In this document: positions 62,675 through 64,000 of the stretch, in pieces | Layout: every line of letters starts with the position of its first letter | How positions within the stretch are numbered: the first letter of the stretch is position 1 | Assembly: GCF_003287875.1 (NCBI RefSeq) | Contig: NZ_QMKK01000056.1 | Location: forward strand, 62,001-126,000 | Direction: 5' to 3' | Source of the DNA: Martinezella tropici | GTDB taxonomy: Bacteria; Pseudomonadota; Alphaproteobacteria; Rhizobiales; Rhizobiaceae | DNA: 64,000 bases | The notes under the pieces: model-generated | The model's database searches: none | Seen by the model: only the letters and a program-made list of their open reading frames with translations | Told to the model about the DNA's origin: nothing | Translations under genes and position numbers: made by a program

Positions 62675-63883
62675 TCATTGAGCGCGTCCGGCGTCTATTT
62701 TCGGGCGGCCGAAGACAAGGTTTTCGTCTACAGACAACATCTGCTTGTGCAGCATTGATGCGCCCCCGATCGCGGGGCCTTCGAGGCCGAGCGACGAGAG
62801 TTTTATTTCCGGGATGGGATGCCCTTCGAGGAGATTGCTCGCTACTTTCTCGAGCGTCTCTTCACGGCAAAGGTCGAAAAGTGCTGCGACCGGTCCGCCG
62901 AGCACGATCCGCGTGGGATTGAAAATGCTTGTCAGGGTCGCAATTCCTCTTCCGAGATAAAACGACCAATCCTTGAGTGTCGATAGAGCGCTTTTTTCCT
63001 GTCGCCTGGCCGCTTCCATGAAAGCAGGAATGTCATCTGCCGAGCCACCGTGAAAGCGGTAGCGCGCAAGCACAGCTTCGCGCCCGATGAAGCTCTCGAA
63101 CGATCCCGAAACGGTTGCCAGTTCAACGAAACCCTCGTCCCCCAGTATGATGTGGCCAAGCTCACCGGCATAGCCGTCCTGGCCCCGGAGAAGCTGACCG
63201 GAATTTATGATCGCCCCGCCGACGCCGGCGTCCAGATAGATGTAGATCTCCGTCTCGCCGCGCTCATCCTTGGACTGGTAGATCTCGGCAATGGCGAAGG
63301 CGTTTGCATCGTTTTCGGCAATCAGCAGAGGAATTTCGGGCAAGCGCCGCTGTAATCGCTCCAGGATCGGTTCTTGCCGCCATCCCAAAATGGGCGCTCG
63401 CAAAACAGTGCCATTGCGATCGATGACACCAGGGGCGGTCAGGCATAGGCCGCGGATGCGATAATCATTGCCGAGCCTTTGCCTGATGTTCTCAACGACA
63501 TCCGCCAATCTCTGCACCACAACGTCGGGGCTTGCCTCCAGGAGGCTGAAGTCCGCCGTCGACTGCGCAATGACCGACGCCTCCATGTCGAGAGCGACGA
63601 CGTTCATGCGACCGACGCCGATATCTGCGCCTATGAACATCCCATAGTTTGGGTTGATACGAACAAACGTCCCGGGCCTGCCCGTGCCAGCGCTTTTGTC
63701 ATCCTGTGAGTTGTCTTCCACCAGCAGCCCTTCGTCGGCCAGGCTGGCAACGATGCTGCTCGCCGTCGAGCGAACCATGCCCAGCTCTTTGGCGATATTC
63801 GCGCGGCTAATCCGGCCATGGCGAAAAACAACATCCAGCGCCCTGACTTCATTAATGTGCCTTACGGCGCGCGGCATGGACAT
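62675..63883 (-). CDS. ROK-family transcriptional regulator (second)
   Basis: 402 residues with GGAGA 6 bases upstream of the ATG. The winged HTH (RHGRISRANIAKELGMVRSTASSIVASLADEGLLVE) is followed by a ROK domain (GMFIGADIGVGRMNVVALDM, DGYAGELGHIILGDEG). The zinc-binding cysteine motif is absent, so it is a regulator, not a sugar kinase. It is convergent with the HAD gene and lies 24 bases downstream of another minus-strand gene, with which it probably forms an operon. Confidence 0.9.
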   Translation of the reverse strand: MSMPRAVRHINEVRALDVVFRHGRISRANIAKELGMVRSTASSIVASLADEGLLVEDNSQDDKSAGTGRPGTFVRINPNYGMFIGADIGVGRMNVVALDMEASVIAQSTADFSLLEASPDVVVQRLADVVENIRQRLGNDYRIRGLCLTAPGVIDRNGTVLRAPILGWRQEPILERLQRRLPEIPLLIAENDANAFAIAEIYQSKDERGETEIYIYLDAGVGGAIINSGQLLRGQDGYAGELGHIILGDEGFVELATVSGSFESFIGREAVLARYRFHGGSADDIPAFMEAARRQEKSALSTLKDWSFYLGRGIATLTSIFNPTRIVLGGPVAALFDLCREETLEKVASNLLEGHPIPEIKLSSLGLEGPAIGGASMLHKQMLSVDENLVFGRPKIDAGRAQ

Positions 63884-63907
63884 TGATGTTCTCCAATAAA
63901 ATCAGAC

Positions 63908-64000
63908 TCACAAAAAGAGATGTACAATCAGGGAAGTGACAAGCGCATTCAAGCCCATGGCCAGTCCTGAGAAAAGACCCGCCACCGGATCGACCGAGTA
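63908..64000 (-). CDS. C-terminus of a membrane protein (partial)
   Basis: Thirty codons run from the right edge to a TGA at 63908-63910. The visible end (SVDPVAGLFSGLAMGLNALVTSLIVHLFL) is strongly hydrophobic and looks like the last helix of a transport protein. It lies 24 bases upstream of the ROK gene on the same strand, which is therefore probably its regulator. Nothing further can be said without the rest. Confidence 0.55.
   Translation of the reverse strand, partial: YSVDPVAGLFSGLAMGLNALVTSLIVHLFL

Noticed and set aside
1..64000. CRISPR arrays, tRNA/rRNA genes, riboswitches, T-DNA borders
   Set aside because: None was seen: no regularly spaced repeats, no cloverleaf-like or conserved rRNA segments, no T-DNA border consensus.

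Overview
The window reads as an accessory region, plasmid-borne or island-like, of a rhizobial alphaproteobacterium (Rhizobium/Agrobacterium type). This rests on a rhizobial-type flagellin, ParB/RepB-like proteins, many ABC uptake systems, short-chain dehydrogenases and LysR/GntR/IclR/ROK regulators, and remnants of at least six insertion sequences (ISKra4, IS3, IS30 twice, IS6, IS5). No rRNA, tRNA, CRISPR array or replication gene set was seen.

Layout. 0-3.6 kb: the start of a small gene on the minus strand, then a tightly overlapping operon of a large serine recombinase and two ParB-like proteins. 3.6-8 kb: IS relics, a membrane metalloprotease and unrecognised genes. 8.1-9.9 kb: a solitary, unusually long flagellin. 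10.2-11.2 kb: an orphan NMT1-like binding protein. 11.9-22.5 kb: a one-directional cassette for uptake and oxidation of an amine-like compound: FAD oxidase, IclR regulator, RidA, PotFGHI-type ABC transporter, two-subunit sarcosine/opine-oxidase-like enzyme, aldehyde dehydrogenase. It lies between a scrambled IS30 relic and an intact IS30.

24.3-31.9 kb: an unusual group of a gluzincin metallopeptidase, a coupled mini-ORF, a SAM-cyclase-AAA-TPR giant, a secreted SnoaL-like protein and an exported protein with two CxxCH motifs, closed by an IS6 relic. 32.1-41.9 kb: redox and stress genes with LysR, GlxA/AraC and HxlR regulators. 42.0-45.9 kb: an MHS transporter fused to a PAS-histidine kinase, divergent from two response regulators. 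46-51.2 kb: AraC regulator, SDR, cupin, epoxide-hydrolase-like enzyme, M20 amidohydrolase and GntR regulator.

51.5-54.7 kb: an AttM-like lactonase, an MFS transporter and a TetR regulator, tied together by repeats of TTGAAC-N6-GTTCAA. 54.9-56.0 kb: a frameshifted IS5 element with its inverted repeats. 56.2-64.0 kb: a sugar or polyol uptake and catabolism cluster (CUT2-type ABC transporter, SDR, RbsD/FucU, HAD phosphatase) with two ROK regulators. Two similar promoter/operator stretches precede its two transcription units.

Gene functions are assigned from recognisable motifs and family resemblance only. No database search was possible.
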